Source: JBMOUD01 sp049319665 (GTDB lineage Bacteria > Pseudomonadota > Gammaproteobacteria > Enterobacterales > Enterobacteriaceae). Taken from it: a stretch of 64,000 nucleotides of DNA. The notes beneath the pieces are model-generated. The model was not told the origin of the DNA and made no database searches. It saw nothing but the letters and a program-made list of their open reading frames with translations. Below, one piece after another: positions 16,295 through 24,373 of the stretch. The stretch lies in contig NZ_JBMOUD010000001.1 in NCBI RefSeq assembly GCF_049319665.1, positions 372,001-436,000 of the forward strand. Direction: 5' to 3'. Every line of letters begins with the position of its first letter. The stretch's first letter is position 1. The position numbers and the translations under genes are program-made.

Positions 16295-18435
16295 CAGAAA
16301 TACCACGTCACGGAACCGGTAATGGTTCGCTCAAGACCAATACTGCAATAAGGAGCACTGGTACAGCTTGCAACGTAGGATTTATTGGTCACATTGTCGA
16401 TGGTCAGGCCTAGCTCAAGATTGTAAAGCCTCGAATCCCATGCTCCTGGTGTATAACGCACGGCGACGTCGCTAAGCCAGGCGGACGGGACTTTGAATGT
16501 GTTGTTGCCATCAGCCCAACTAGAGCCAAGATAACGTGTCCCGGCACCAATGAGCAGACCTTGCAGTGGGCCATGCTGGAAGCGGTAATCCAGCCATATC
16601 GATCCGGTTCTTGCTGGTACGGCGACAGGATGTTTTCCTTGTGTATTATCCGTCGCTGAAGTGACGACGTTATTCAACCAAGAATAGGAAAACATCAGAT
16701 TGAGGTTATCGGTTATCGCGGTTCTAGATTCAAAATCAATCCCGCGTGAACGTACTTCTCCTGTTTGAGTATAGTAGCTAGGGTTTTGTGGATCGATGGT
16801 ATTAACATCGCGCTGAGTCAGTTGATATAGCGCCACGCTATTCATCATATTACTGCCCGGCGGCTGAAATTTTATCCCTGTTTCGTATTGGGTTGAATGA
16901 GTAGGTTTAAAAGGCGCGCCGTGAGCATCAGTGCCTGTTAGAGGATCAAAAGCGGTTGATGTACTGATCCAAGGCGCTAATCCGTTGGAAAATTCATAGC
17001 TCAATCCGGCACGATAACTCCAGGCAGTATCACTTTGTTTCGTTGTTTCACGCTTGAAATTGTCCTCAGTATGCAGCTTGGACCAATCATATCGCCCACT
17101 AAGTAATAGATGCCAGTTTTCCCACATTAGTTCATCTTGCATGTAAACCCCTAACCGATTAAAACGTTGAGTCGTTGAGGTTTTTGACGTAGGAACGGGG
17201 TCGAAAGAGGGACGGTAATTGCTCGCCCAGGGATCAAAAGTAACCGTTTGAGATACCCAAAGGTCTTTGTCTAACGTGCCGGTTTGATAGTCGATCCCCC
17301 CAAGTATTTGATGATCAATCGGTCCTGTGGCGAATTTTGCAATCGCTTGATTATCCATCACCAGACTGTCGGAACGAGAGGGGGAATCCTGATAAACCGC
17401 AGTCAGCAGACTTCCATCTGCCGTGGCAGCACGAGTGAAATCGCGGCGTACCGAAGATTTTACGTGGGAGTAGCGCATGTTCTGTTTAAATTGCCAAGTA
17501 TCGTTTAGCTGATATTCAAACAGTGATGTGACGTCATATTGTGTACGAGCTGACCGCTCATGACCTGGATTGCTATAGTTTTTATCCGGGTCAATTCTGC
17601 CACGCGGATTAGGCAATAAGCCTAACACTACCGCGGGTAATGTATTGTAATAACCCGCTTTGGGTTCATGCATATAATGGGTTATCACCGTCCAGTTTAC
17701 GCGATCATTGGGATGCCAAGTAAAAGCTGGTGCGACAAAAATACGTTTTTGCTTAGTATCTTCGATTTGCGAACCGCGGGTCAGGCCCAGTGCATCAAAG
17801 CGATATAGCCATTGTTCGTCATCGGTTAGCGCGCCGGTAGAATCCAGGCTTAATGAACCGGTGCGATAGTTTCCCCAATCGAGCTTCACTTGGTTGGATG
17901 AGATAGCAGAAGGGCGACGTGACACCATATTGATGACTCCGCCAGTTCCTCCTTGACCATACAAGGTTGAGGAGGGGCCGTGTAATACTTCAATACTTTC
18001 TAATCCCCAGGGATCTATCTGCGGCCCCCAGACACCGCTATTACCAATAACACGTAACCCATCAAGATAGTAATCTGCGTCAAATCCTCGAATTTTGGCG
18101 AAATCCACACCGCTGGAAAATGCGCCATAACGCTCAACTGACACACCAGCATTGTAACGCAGGGCCTGGCTGACGGTATTTGCTGCCTGTACATCCATCT
18201 GCTGGCGTTTCACTACCGAGACAAATTGCGGCACTGTTACGAGTGGCGAGTGGGTTTTGGTGGCAACTTCAGCTTGATTGGCTGCATAGCCAATCAAAGG
18301 GGCTTCTGATTGCCGTGAATCTTTAGCGGTCACTTCTATGGTGTCCTCCGCTGCTATTGTGGCAAAGGTTGTGACACCGAGCGTCAACCCCCACGCACAG
18401 CGGCAACAGTTGATATATCGATTAAATTTATTCAA
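16294..18435 (-). CDS. TonB-dependent siderophore-type receptor
   Basis: This 713-residue outer-membrane receptor has a signal peptide ending near ATIAA, then the TonB-box-like segment DTIEVTA and a plug domain with VPQFVSVVKRQQM near residue 68 and VLHGPSSTLYGQGGTGGVINMVSRR near residue 148. A 22-strand barrel follows, ending in the terminal aromatic VTWYF. A Cys pair near the C-terminus (SCTSAPYCSIG) matches the FoxA/FhuA group. Translation seems to begin at TTG (18433-18435) with AGAGG upstream, since no ATG lies before the signal peptide. It is co-translated with the binding protein and shares a divergent promoter region with the carrier protein gene. Confidence 0.9.
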   Translation of the reverse strand: MNKFNRYINCCRCAWGLTLGVTTFATIAAEDTIEVTAKDSRQSEAPLIGYAANQAEVATKTHSPLVTVPQFVSVVKRQQMDVQAANTVSQALRYNAGVSVERYGAFSSGVDFAKIRGFDADYYLDGLRVIGNSGVWGPQIDPWGLESIEVLHGPSSTLYGQGGTGGVINMVSRRPSAISSNQVKLDWGNYRTGSLSLDSTGALTDDEQWLYRFDALGLTRGSQIEDTKQKRIFVAPAFTWHPNDRVNWTVITHYMHEPKAGYYNTLPAVVLGLLPNPRGRIDPDKNYSNPGHERSARTQYDVTSLFEYQLNDTWQFKQNMRYSHVKSSVRRDFTRAATADGSLLTAVYQDSPSRSDSLVMDNQAIAKFATGPIDHQILGGIDYQTGTLDKDLWVSQTVTFDPWASNYRPSFDPVPTSKTSTTQRFNRLGVYMQDELMWENWHLLLSGRYDWSKLHTEDNFKRETTKQSDTAWSYRAGLSYEFSNGLAPWISTSTAFDPLTGTDAHGAPFKPTHSTQYETGIKFQPPGSNMMNSVALYQLTQRDVNTIDPQNPSYYTQTGEVRSRGIDFESRTAITDNLNLMFSYSWLNNVVTSATDNTQGKHPVAVPARTGSIWLDYRFQHGPLQGLLIGAGTRYLGSSWADGNNTFKVPSAWLSDVAVRYTPGAWDSRLYNLELGLTIDNVTNKSYVASCTSAPYCSIGLERTITGSVTWYF

Positions 18436-18503
18436 TTGACGCCTCTGTACGTTACATAGGTGAGTGGGGCAACCCGTTGCTTCCCATCGTTCTGGAATGC
18501 GCT

Positions 18504-18542
18504 AAAATAACCATTGACCGACCATCGGTCAATGTGAATAAT
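18504..18542. promoter_or_regulatory. Divergent promoters sharing one operator
   Basis: On the plus strand TTGACC (18514-18519), a 17-base spacer and AATAAT (18537-18542) face the carrier protein gene. On the minus strand TTGACC (18532-18527), a 17-base spacer and TATTTT (18509-18504) face the TonB receptor. Both -35 elements lie inside the operator palindrome, so a single bound repressor would close both directions. Confidence 0.65.
18515..18531. promoter_or_regulatory. TetR-type operator site 2
   Basis: TGACCGACCATCGGTCA is a perfect palindrome around a 3-base centre, and it extends to TTGACCGA...TCGGTCAA at 18514-18532. It is the best copy of the motif also found at 14435 and 18914. Confidence 0.75.
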
Positions 18543-18552
18543 TATCAATACC
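18534..18552 (+). promoter_or_regulatory. Probable Fur box before the carrier protein gene
   Basis: The 19 bases match 13 of 19 positions of the Fur consensus and cover the inferred -10 and start of the plus-strand promoter. This is weaker than the box at 14405 but in the same relative position beside the TetR-type operator. Confidence 0.45.
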
Positions 18553-18575
18553 ATTTAAAGAAGGATAACCACGTG

Positions 18576-18806
18576 ATGAATCTTGAAAAATTGTTGTTAT
18601 TACTTGCTGAGATAGGCGTGCCAGAAGAGATATTGCATGAGGCCGATGGCTCGTGGATGTTGCGCCAAGACTTGGCGCTCAGCTCGGCGGAGACTGTGGC
18701 GCTCCAGGCTAAATTGAAGAGCTTTGGTAATGATTCATTTTCTTTATGGGGGGATAAAGATTTCTCATTAAATGAAATCATCTCCGCAATGCGCGAAAGC
18801 AGATAA
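18576..18806 (+). CDS. Stand-alone acyl/aryl carrier protein
   Basis: This 76-residue acidic helical protein has carrier-protein shape: LLLLLAEIGVPEEILHEADG as helix I and loop, then LRQDLALSSAETVALQAKL as the helix II region. The serine that would carry phosphopantetheine is Ser37, but the usual DSL motif reads SSA, so the Asp before the Ser is missing. AAGGA lies 10 bases before ATG, and an in-frame GTG at 18573 is also possible. It sits alone after its own promoter, 321 bases before the ligase gene. It probably receives the acid activated by the AMP ligase and presents it to the polyketide synthase. Confidence 0.7.
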   Translation: MNLEKLLLLLAEIGVPEEILHEADGSWMLRQDLALSSAETVALQAKLKSFGNDSFSLWGDKDFSLNEIISAMRESR

Positions 18807-19127
18807 ATATTATTCTTAATTAAACGGCGTTTTAGCTATTCATTTTAGGTGTTTACCTAAAGCCCACACAGTTTTTGTCTATATATTTCAAGCAATAATA
18901 AATTTAAAGTAATTGACTGTCGGTCGGTCATTGTGTTTTATATGCCTACACAAGAAATAATATTAGTCATGTTTTTTTCAGTAAATTTGCAATATTTGTT
19001 TTGCCATGTGAGTTCAGTGCAAGAGTTAGCGCATCAATCAAGAGCGCGTAGTCAAGCCGTGTACTTAGCGAGTTGTGACTGAGCAGATTATCGCTCAGGC
19101 AATGAGTTAACTCATTATGGAGTCAAG
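18807..19127 (+). other. Intergenic region before the biosynthesis operon
   Basis: This 321-base AT-rich gap contains operator site 3 and its promoter at 18913-18941, giving a leader of roughly 180 bases before the ligase start at 19128. I see no obvious terminator after the carrier protein gene and no further open reading frame. Confidence 0.5.
18913..18941 (+). promoter_or_regulatory. Promoter of the biosynthesis operon with operator site 3
   Basis: TTGACT (18913-18918), a 17-base spacer and TTTTAT (18936-18941) form a plausible promoter. The spacer and -35 hold TGACTGTCGGTCGGTCA (18914-18930), the third copy of the TetR-type motif and the least symmetrical. No convincing Fur box was seen here, so iron control of this operon may act through the other promoters or through TetR. 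Confidence 0.6.
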
Positions 19128-20750
19128 ATGACGAACATTGTGAATTCAATCAATCAGCGTTTGCTTCAAGCCTTGAAGGTAAATGCTGCACGTCCTGCGA
19201 TATATGAAAATGACGTTATATATAGCTATCGCTGGTTAAGCGATGCGGTTGCCTCCACGGCTTCGCGAATGGAACAATTGAGCGTAACAAAAGGAGATAG
19301 GGTCGCTTTCCAATTACGCAATAGCCGTGAAGCGGTTGTGTTGTTGTTAAGCACATTGATGATTGGTGCTATTCCAGTTCCTATTTTACCTTCCTATCGA
19401 CAAAAAGAGTTGCGGCATATTTTGCAACTAACTCGTCCAAAAATGTTTGCGCTACAGCGCGGCACCCGTCGTTATGATCCCCTAGCTGATTTGCAACGCC
19501 TATTCAGTGAAGGAATATCTATCAATACGTTGATAATTGAAGGTTACGAAGGAGCGGATAAGGACGGTCGCTACTTGGATTTACAATCTTTCTGTACGCC
19601 AATGGCATTAACACCGCCACTTGAAGCGGAGATGCTGGGGCCAGATGATACTGCGATGATGCTGTTGTCGAGTGGAACGACGGGGTTACCCAAGGCAATT
19701 GCTCGTAAAAATGGCGGTTACAGCGGGATGATTGAGGGGGGCTGTGATGTTTTCGCACTGGATCATTCGTCCGTTTACCTAGCCGCTATGCCAGTGTCTC
19801 ACGGATTCATAATTAACTGCCCTGGCATCCTTGGGACATTGTCTCGCGGAGGCGCTGTTGCGCTTGCTGATACACCATCGGCACAAGAGGCTCTGGATAT
19901 CATTGAGCGCTGTAAAGTGACACACACGACGCTAGTTCCCGCGCTTTTATTGCAGTGGAGCGAGTGGCAACAACAATCACAGCATAATTTGTCGTCGTTG
20001 TGGCATGTACAAGTAGGAGGAGCCAGAATTTCGGCAGAACTTGCGCAGCGTGCTTCCTCTATTTTGGGAATTACTTTGCAACAGTGTTACGGAATGAGTG
20101 AAGGATTGCTTTGTTTTAGTGGGCTTGCCGATAGTGATGTGCTGCGTTTTAACTCGCAGGGAAGGGCTCTCAGTATGCAAGATGAGATTATCATCGTTGA
20201 TGAGCAAGGAGCACCTCTGCCTGCTGGGCAAGTAGGTGAGCTGATTACTCGAGGTCCTTACACTATCACGGAGTATTACCAAAATCCCGAGGCGAATTTC
20301 ACCTCTTTTACTCGTGATGGTTTTTATCGTACAGGTGATCTGGCCCATGTCGATCGGGCGGGCAATGTATTTATTGCTGGTCGCGTCAATGATGCGATTA
20401 ACCGCGGAGGTGAAAAATTTTCTCCCAATGAAATTGAAGAAGTCGCTGAACAGCATCCATCGGTAGCCAAAGCAGCTTGTATCGGCATTGACGATGCGCT
20501 GTATGGTGAAGTGCCCTGCCTGTTTGTTGCCTCTAATGACGATGCTTTGACGCTAGGAACTTTGCGTCGTTTTTTTGAAACTCAGGGCGTTGCTGCGTTT
20601 AAGGCGCCGGAAAAACTCGTCTTTCTTGATACGATCCCGATGAAAGGTATCGGCAAAATAGACCGGCTGGCATTGCGTGAAATATGGCGCCAGCAAGCCG
20701 AAGTGTCTCTGAATAATCAGGACTCTGTATATGACAATATTACGAAATAA
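19128..20750 (+). CDS. EntE/YbtE-like acid-AMP ligase with altered pocket
   Basis: This 540-residue adenylate-forming enzyme follows the stand-alone aryl-acid ligases EntE, DhbE and YbtE: P-loop SSGTTGLPK at residues 181-189, VQVGGARIS near 297, YGMSEGLLCFS near 325, RTGDLAHVD near 404, NRGGEKFSPNEIEE near 424 and catalytic Lys510 in GIGKID. In EntE and DhbE the substrate segment starts His-Asn, and that Asn contacts the 2-hydroxyl of salicylate or 2,3-dihydroxybenzoate. Here it is His225-Gly226, so the acid probably lacks that hydroxyl. It heads the operon, and no salicylate or dihydroxybenzoate synthesis gene is present. It would load the carrier protein at 18576. Confidence 0.85.
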   Translation: MTNIVNSINQRLLQALKVNAARPAIYENDVIYSYRWLSDAVASTASRMEQLSVTKGDRVAFQLRNSREAVVLLLSTLMIGAIPVPILPSYRQKELRHILQLTRPKMFALQRGTRRYDPLADLQRLFSEGISINTLIIEGYEGADKDGRYLDLQSFCTPMALTPPLEAEMLGPDDTAMMLLSSGTTGLPKAIARKNGGYSGMIEGGCDVFALDHSSVYLAAMPVSHGFIINCPGILGTLSRGGAVALADTPSAQEALDIIERCKVTHTTLVPALLLQWSEWQQQSQHNLSSLWHVQVGGARISAELAQRASSILGITLQQCYGMSEGLLCFSGLADSDVLRFNSQGRALSMQDEIIIVDEQGAPLPAGQVGELITRGPYTITEYYQNPEANFTSFTRDGFYRTGDLAHVDRAGNVFIAGRVNDAINRGGEKFSPNEIEEVAEQHPSVAKAACIGIDDALYGEVPCLFVASNDDALTLGTLRRFFETQGVAAFKAPEKLVFLDTIPMKGIGKIDRLALREIWRQQAEVSLNNQDSVYDNITK

Positions 20751-21459
20751 CTTTGGCTGTGTGTGCCGGCTTAGTCGCAAGAGTAGTGGCCCAGTACGTC
20801 AGCAATTGGTGGTATTTCCACACGCAGGTGGCGGTGTATCTTTTTATCAACATTGGCGCGATGTGTTAGCAGACGATATTGACCTATTTATCGTGCAGTA
20901 TCCTGGTCGGGAAGAGAGCCAGCGCACTGAGGGTTGGACTAATGCCAAACAAGCGATTGATGCCAGTACTCGCGATTTACAGGCTTCACTCGGTATTGCA
21001 CCGATCGTGATTTTTGGCCACAGCATGGGAGCATTACTCGCTTTGCATGTTGCAAGTGCGCTTCGAAGCTCGCGTTTTCAATCCAATACGGTTCTATCCT
21101 CCCAGCATAGGCCTACCGATTTACTGTATTTAGAGCAAGAGGCTGAGTGCCAAAGATTGCTTGATAATATTCTTGCATACAGTGAAAGCAGCGGGTCGTT
21201 GGTATTAGATGAGTTTACCCGACCAGCTGTTTCCAAACTCATTTTACAAGATTTAAAACTATTAGGACATTTAGCGAGGCTTGCTGTACCCGATCTTAAA
21301 TTAAGAATTTTAGGCGGAGATTGCGATCCGTTAGTAAGTCAATCTGCATTATATCAATGGGAGAATACCGTGCCTGGATGCCAAATAGAGTTAATGCCAG
21401 GCGATCATTTTTACTTCAGACAGGATGAGGCGGCATTTTTACGTCAGTTAATTGCTTAA
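20731..21459 (+). CDS. Type II thioesterase
   Basis: This 242-residue alpha/beta hydrolase is of the GrsT/YbtT type that removes stalled acyl groups from carrier proteins. VVFPHAGGG, YPGREE, the nucleophile motif GHSMG (Ser98), an Asp near 199 in GGDCDP and His226 in GDHFYF are all present. It overlaps the ligase gene by 20 bases, with CAGGA before its ATG. As the polyketide synthase has no thioesterase domain, this enzyme could also release the final product. Confidence 0.85.
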   Translation: MTILRNNFGCVCRLSRKSSGPVRQQLVVFPHAGGGVSFYQHWRDVLADDIDLFIVQYPGREESQRTEGWTNAKQAIDASTRDLQASLGIAPIVIFGHSMGALLALHVASALRSSRFQSNTVLSSQHRPTDLLYLEQEAECQRLLDNILAYSESSGSLVLDEFTRPAVSKLILQDLKLLGHLARLAVPDLKLRILGGDCDPLVSQSALYQWENTVPGCQIELMPGDHFYFRQDEAAFLRQLIA

Positions 21460-21505
21460 CTGGCCAATGAATGAGTCAGTTTTATAGACGTTGGAGAAAC
21501 ATCAG

Positions 21506-22534
21506 ATGAATTTTGAACTGTTTAATCAACATGATGGTGCACCGGCTACAGATAAAGCTTTTGCTCTTTTTCCGCAGTTGATGAAGTTTCATACGGAATT
21601 GGGGAATACACCGTTACAACCAGTACCTTCTCCTACAGGAAAAGCAACAATTCTTGCCAAGTTCGAATCTAACAACCCCTTTGGTTCAGTGAAGGATAGG
21701 ACTGCTTTCGGCCTTTTTTGCGATGCGATTAATCAGCATGACTTTTCTAACGGTGAGTTGAAATTACTCGATTCATCCGGCGGTAATATGGCGAAGGCGT
21801 TGGCTAAACTCGGGAATATGTGTGGCATTGCGGTGCAAGTTGTTATTCCAGACTCCTCGCCAGAGGCGCTGATTGATATGCTAAAAAGTGATAATGCCGT
21901 CGTAACATTAGTGGATCGTAATCATTTTCTACTTGGCGTGATCGCTCGTAGCCAACAAATTGCTCTTAATGACAGGAGTTGGACGCTGCTTTCACAGCAT
22001 CTTAATCTAGTGAATACGGCGGTCCATCAATATCAAACAGGGGAGGAAATTCGTCATCAGCTCAATGGTACTTGTGCTGATGGTTGGGTTTCTGCTGTAG
22101 GTACTGGAGGCACTCTGTCCGGTGTTTCGGCCGCGCTATCTCAAGATAATCCTCAGCTTGTCGTCTGGGGAACGACGCCGCAAGAACTGCCTTATGGGAC
22201 GCTTTCTGCCCCTAACGGCGAGGCTAAATTTGCTGGCGCTGGTGGATTGGGATACGGTTTTCGCCAACCCTTTATTGGCCAACTCATGCCGCAGGAACCG
22301 CCGTTTAAGACAGTTTCTTACCGCGAGGCATTAAGTGCTATGTATGAATTTTTCCATCTTACAGGGATAAAAATAGGCGCATCGTCGGCGGCTAACTGGA
22401 AAGTTGCGTGGAAATTAGCGCAGTCTATGAATCCAGGGCAACAAGTCGTCACATTATTTGCCGATGCTGGCAGTGATATGGATAGAGACAAAGGCAGGGA
22501 GTGGTTTTACCACGATGAAACATTGAATGTGTAA
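21506..22534 (+). CDS. PLP-dependent cysteine synthase-fold enzyme
   Basis: This 342-residue protein belongs to the fold-type II family of cysteine synthase, cystathionine beta-synthase and SbnA. Lys63 in FGSVKDRTA binds PLP, DSSGGNMAKALA near residue 92 replaces the usual TSGNTG substrate loop, and GTGGTLSG near residue 195 holds the phosphate. ATG at 21506 is preferred because GGAGA lies 8 bases before it. The family makes beta-substituted alanines from activated serine, as SbnA does for staphyloferrin B. The altered DSSGGN loop suggests another substrate. It would supply an amino acid building block. Confidence 0.8.
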   Translation: MNFELFNQHDGAPATDKAFALFPQLMKFHTELGNTPLQPVPSPTGKATILAKFESNNPFGSVKDRTAFGLFCDAINQHDFSNGELKLLDSSGGNMAKALAKLGNMCGIAVQVVIPDSSPEALIDMLKSDNAVVTLVDRNHFLLGVIARSQQIALNDRSWTLLSQHLNLVNTAVHQYQTGEEIRHQLNGTCADGWVSAVGTGGTLSGVSAALSQDNPQLVVWGTTPQELPYGTLSAPNGEAKFAGAGGLGYGFRQPFIGQLMPQEPPFKTVSYREALSAMYEFFHLTGIKIGASSAANWKVAWKLAQSMNPGQQVVTLFADAGSDMDRDKGREWFYHDETLNV

Positions 22535-22569
22535 TCGCACGTATTATCTTCTGACTGAGAGAGTTAATT

Positions 22570-23127
22570 ATGGAAATCATTCAAGGCAATAATAATATAT
22601 TGTCCGAGTTAATTGCACTCGCTAATCGAGTGAGAGATAACCTTAACAAGGGTGAGAAACCTGGTGATATAGAAAATAATCTGAAAGAAAGTGGTGAGTA
22701 TAATAACGTCACAATAATATCTGTCGTGGAAAAAGCCAATATAACCTTTAATGCCAAAACGCAAAATGGGCCGAATGTTGGTGATGTGAATTCTCATCGT
22801 GATAGTTTAATTGATCCCGAAGGAAATAATATTGGCACTATGATCGGTAGTGGCTGGAAGATAGCGACATTGGCTGATGATAGTGTGGTGTCATGGTACC
22901 ACGAAACAGCAGAGACATTACGCGGTAATATAGAGATCTCAGGCGTTTGGAATTCCAGCGCTATTTGGGCTGGAGAGTGGCAGTCTTTATTCGCTGCGGG
23001 TGTGAGCGGTGAAGTTATGGGAAAAATTGGCGTCCGTCAGATATTTCAAGCGATACCACGAGAAAAATACCTAACGTTAATAGTGTTATTACCGATAGAT
23101 CAAATTAAAAGTTTTTCTATCAATTGA
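22570..23127 (+). CDS. Allene oxide cyclase barrel-like protein
   Basis: This 185-residue protein has no signal peptide. After a 50-residue helical N-terminus, the rest reads as an eight-stranded barrel of the allene oxide cyclase/dirigent type: SLIDPEGNNIGTMIGSGWK near residue 80, an AETLRGNIEISGVWN segment near 115, then WAGEWQSLFAAGVSGEVMGKIG near 137. Proteins of this fold include bacterial cyclases in polyketide pathways, such as spirotetronate cyclases AbyU and PyrI4. It lies between the PLP enzyme and the flavoenzyme genes with short gaps. A cyclase role is inferred from fold and context; the fold call rests on pattern recognition alone. Confidence 0.5.
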   Translation: MEIIQGNNNILSELIALANRVRDNLNKGEKPGDIENNLKESGEYNNVTIISVVEKANITFNAKTQNGPNVGDVNSHRDSLIDPEGNNIGTMIGSGWKIATLADDSVVSWYHETAETLRGNIEISGVWNSSAIWAGEWQSLFAAGVSGEVMGKIGVRQIFQAIPREKYLTLIVLLPIDQIKSFSIN

Positions 23128-23184
23128 ACACTGTTTATTAAATTAACATTTTAGAATCTAATATTATCTTTATAGGTGGTAGGT

Positions 23185-24360
23185 ATGCACTCATCTGTAC
23201 AGTGGGATGTTATCATTGTCGGTGCTGGACCAATAGGCCTTTCTACAGCATGGCATTATGCGAAAGAAAATAATCATCATAAAATACTTGTATTAGATCA
23301 ATATTCATTATTAACACAATTAGTGGGAACCAGCGGTGAGGAACGTCACTGGCGTTTGCAATATTCCGAGCTTGAAATATTTCGGCTGACACTCGAGGCC
23401 GATAAATTATGGCGAGAGTTGGAACGTCAGGCCGACAGGAAACTTATTCATCGAATAGGGAGCTTGTGGTTCGGTGACGCTGATGTTTGGACGAATGAAG
23501 GTCAAATCAGGCAAACAATGGTGTCTATGGATGCTATGGATTTACCTTATGAACGGCTCACGATGCAAGACATTGAGCGCCGCTATGGTTTTGTTGGTCT
23601 CGACCCGAACTATGAAGGTTTTATCCAGCATGATGGGGGCGTTATCGATGTGAAGGGAACACTCTCAACTCTTTATTCTCTAGCCAGCGAGGCTGGGGCG
23701 ACTTTCCGCTTCCAGCAGCCCATCAGCGCAATAGAGCCTGATGACAACGGCGTCACGGTAATTGCTTCAGACCAACAATATCGTGCTCGAAAAGTGTTGA
23801 TTGCCAGTGGCCCAGGGAGTAAAGCGTTGTTAGCGCCACTGAACATTGAGCTGGCACTTTCTACCTTCGAAATGGCCTGTATTAGCATGCTACGCAGCCA
23901 GAGGCTTGAGGCACGAGACCCGTTCTGGTTCGCCTTCCAACCTCCAGTTTCAAGCGACAGTAATCTGTTTTACGGCTTCCCACCTAATCCTTGGTCGGTA
24001 AACGGTTTTGATAGGTTAGGGACTGATTTTGAAGTCGATCCTATCACCGAAGAGCACGGCGCGAGTTACTGCGCAAACCCTCAACATGTCGAACGTGCTC
24101 TGGAGTTTGCTCGTCGCCATATGCCTTTTCTTGAGCCTGATCGGCAACACTCTGCAAGCAGTTGCCTGGCGGTACTGCCTAATGACTCTTCACGCCAGTT
24201 CTATCTCGATAATGCGAAAGGGCGATGCCACGGTGGAGAAAATCTAGTGATATCAGCCGGTGGCTGGGCATTTAAGTTTACCCCGTTGATGGGGAAAATT
24301 TGCGCCGATCTGTTAGCAGACCGGCAACCTCGCTGGGATATCAGCGCATTACGATTCTGA
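23185..24360 (+). CDS. Sarcosine oxidase-family FAD amine oxidase
   Basis: This 391-residue DAO-family flavoenzyme starts with the FAD motif VIIVGAGPIGLSTAW. TSGEERHWRLQYSE near residue 49 aligns with the active-site segment of monomeric sarcosine oxidase and N-methyltryptophan oxidase. Cys327 in CLAVLPNDSSRQFYLDN is where that family binds FAD covalently. GGWAFKFTPLMGKI closes the FAD site. ATG at 23185 follows AGGTGG; GTG 23176 is an alternative. The family oxidises secondary amines, and NikD of nikkomycin synthesis makes picolinate from a cyclic imine. Here it probably oxidises a cyclic or N-alkylated amino acid intermediate. Confidence 0.8.
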   Translation: MHSSVQWDVIIVGAGPIGLSTAWHYAKENNHHKILVLDQYSLLTQLVGTSGEERHWRLQYSELEIFRLTLEADKLWRELERQADRKLIHRIGSLWFGDADVWTNEGQIRQTMVSMDAMDLPYERLTMQDIERRYGFVGLDPNYEGFIQHDGGVIDVKGTLSTLYSLASEAGATFRFQQPISAIEPDDNGVTVIASDQQYRARKVLIASGPGSKALLAPLNIELALSTFEMACISMLRSQRLEARDPFWFAFQPPVSSDSNLFYGFPPNPWSVNGFDRLGTDFEVDPITEEHGASYCANPQHVERALEFARRHMPFLEPDRQHSASSCLAVLPNDSSRQFYLDNAKGRCHGGENLVISAGGWAFKFTPLMGKICADLLADRQPRWDISALRF

Positions 24361-24373
24361 GCAGGAGAAGTCC

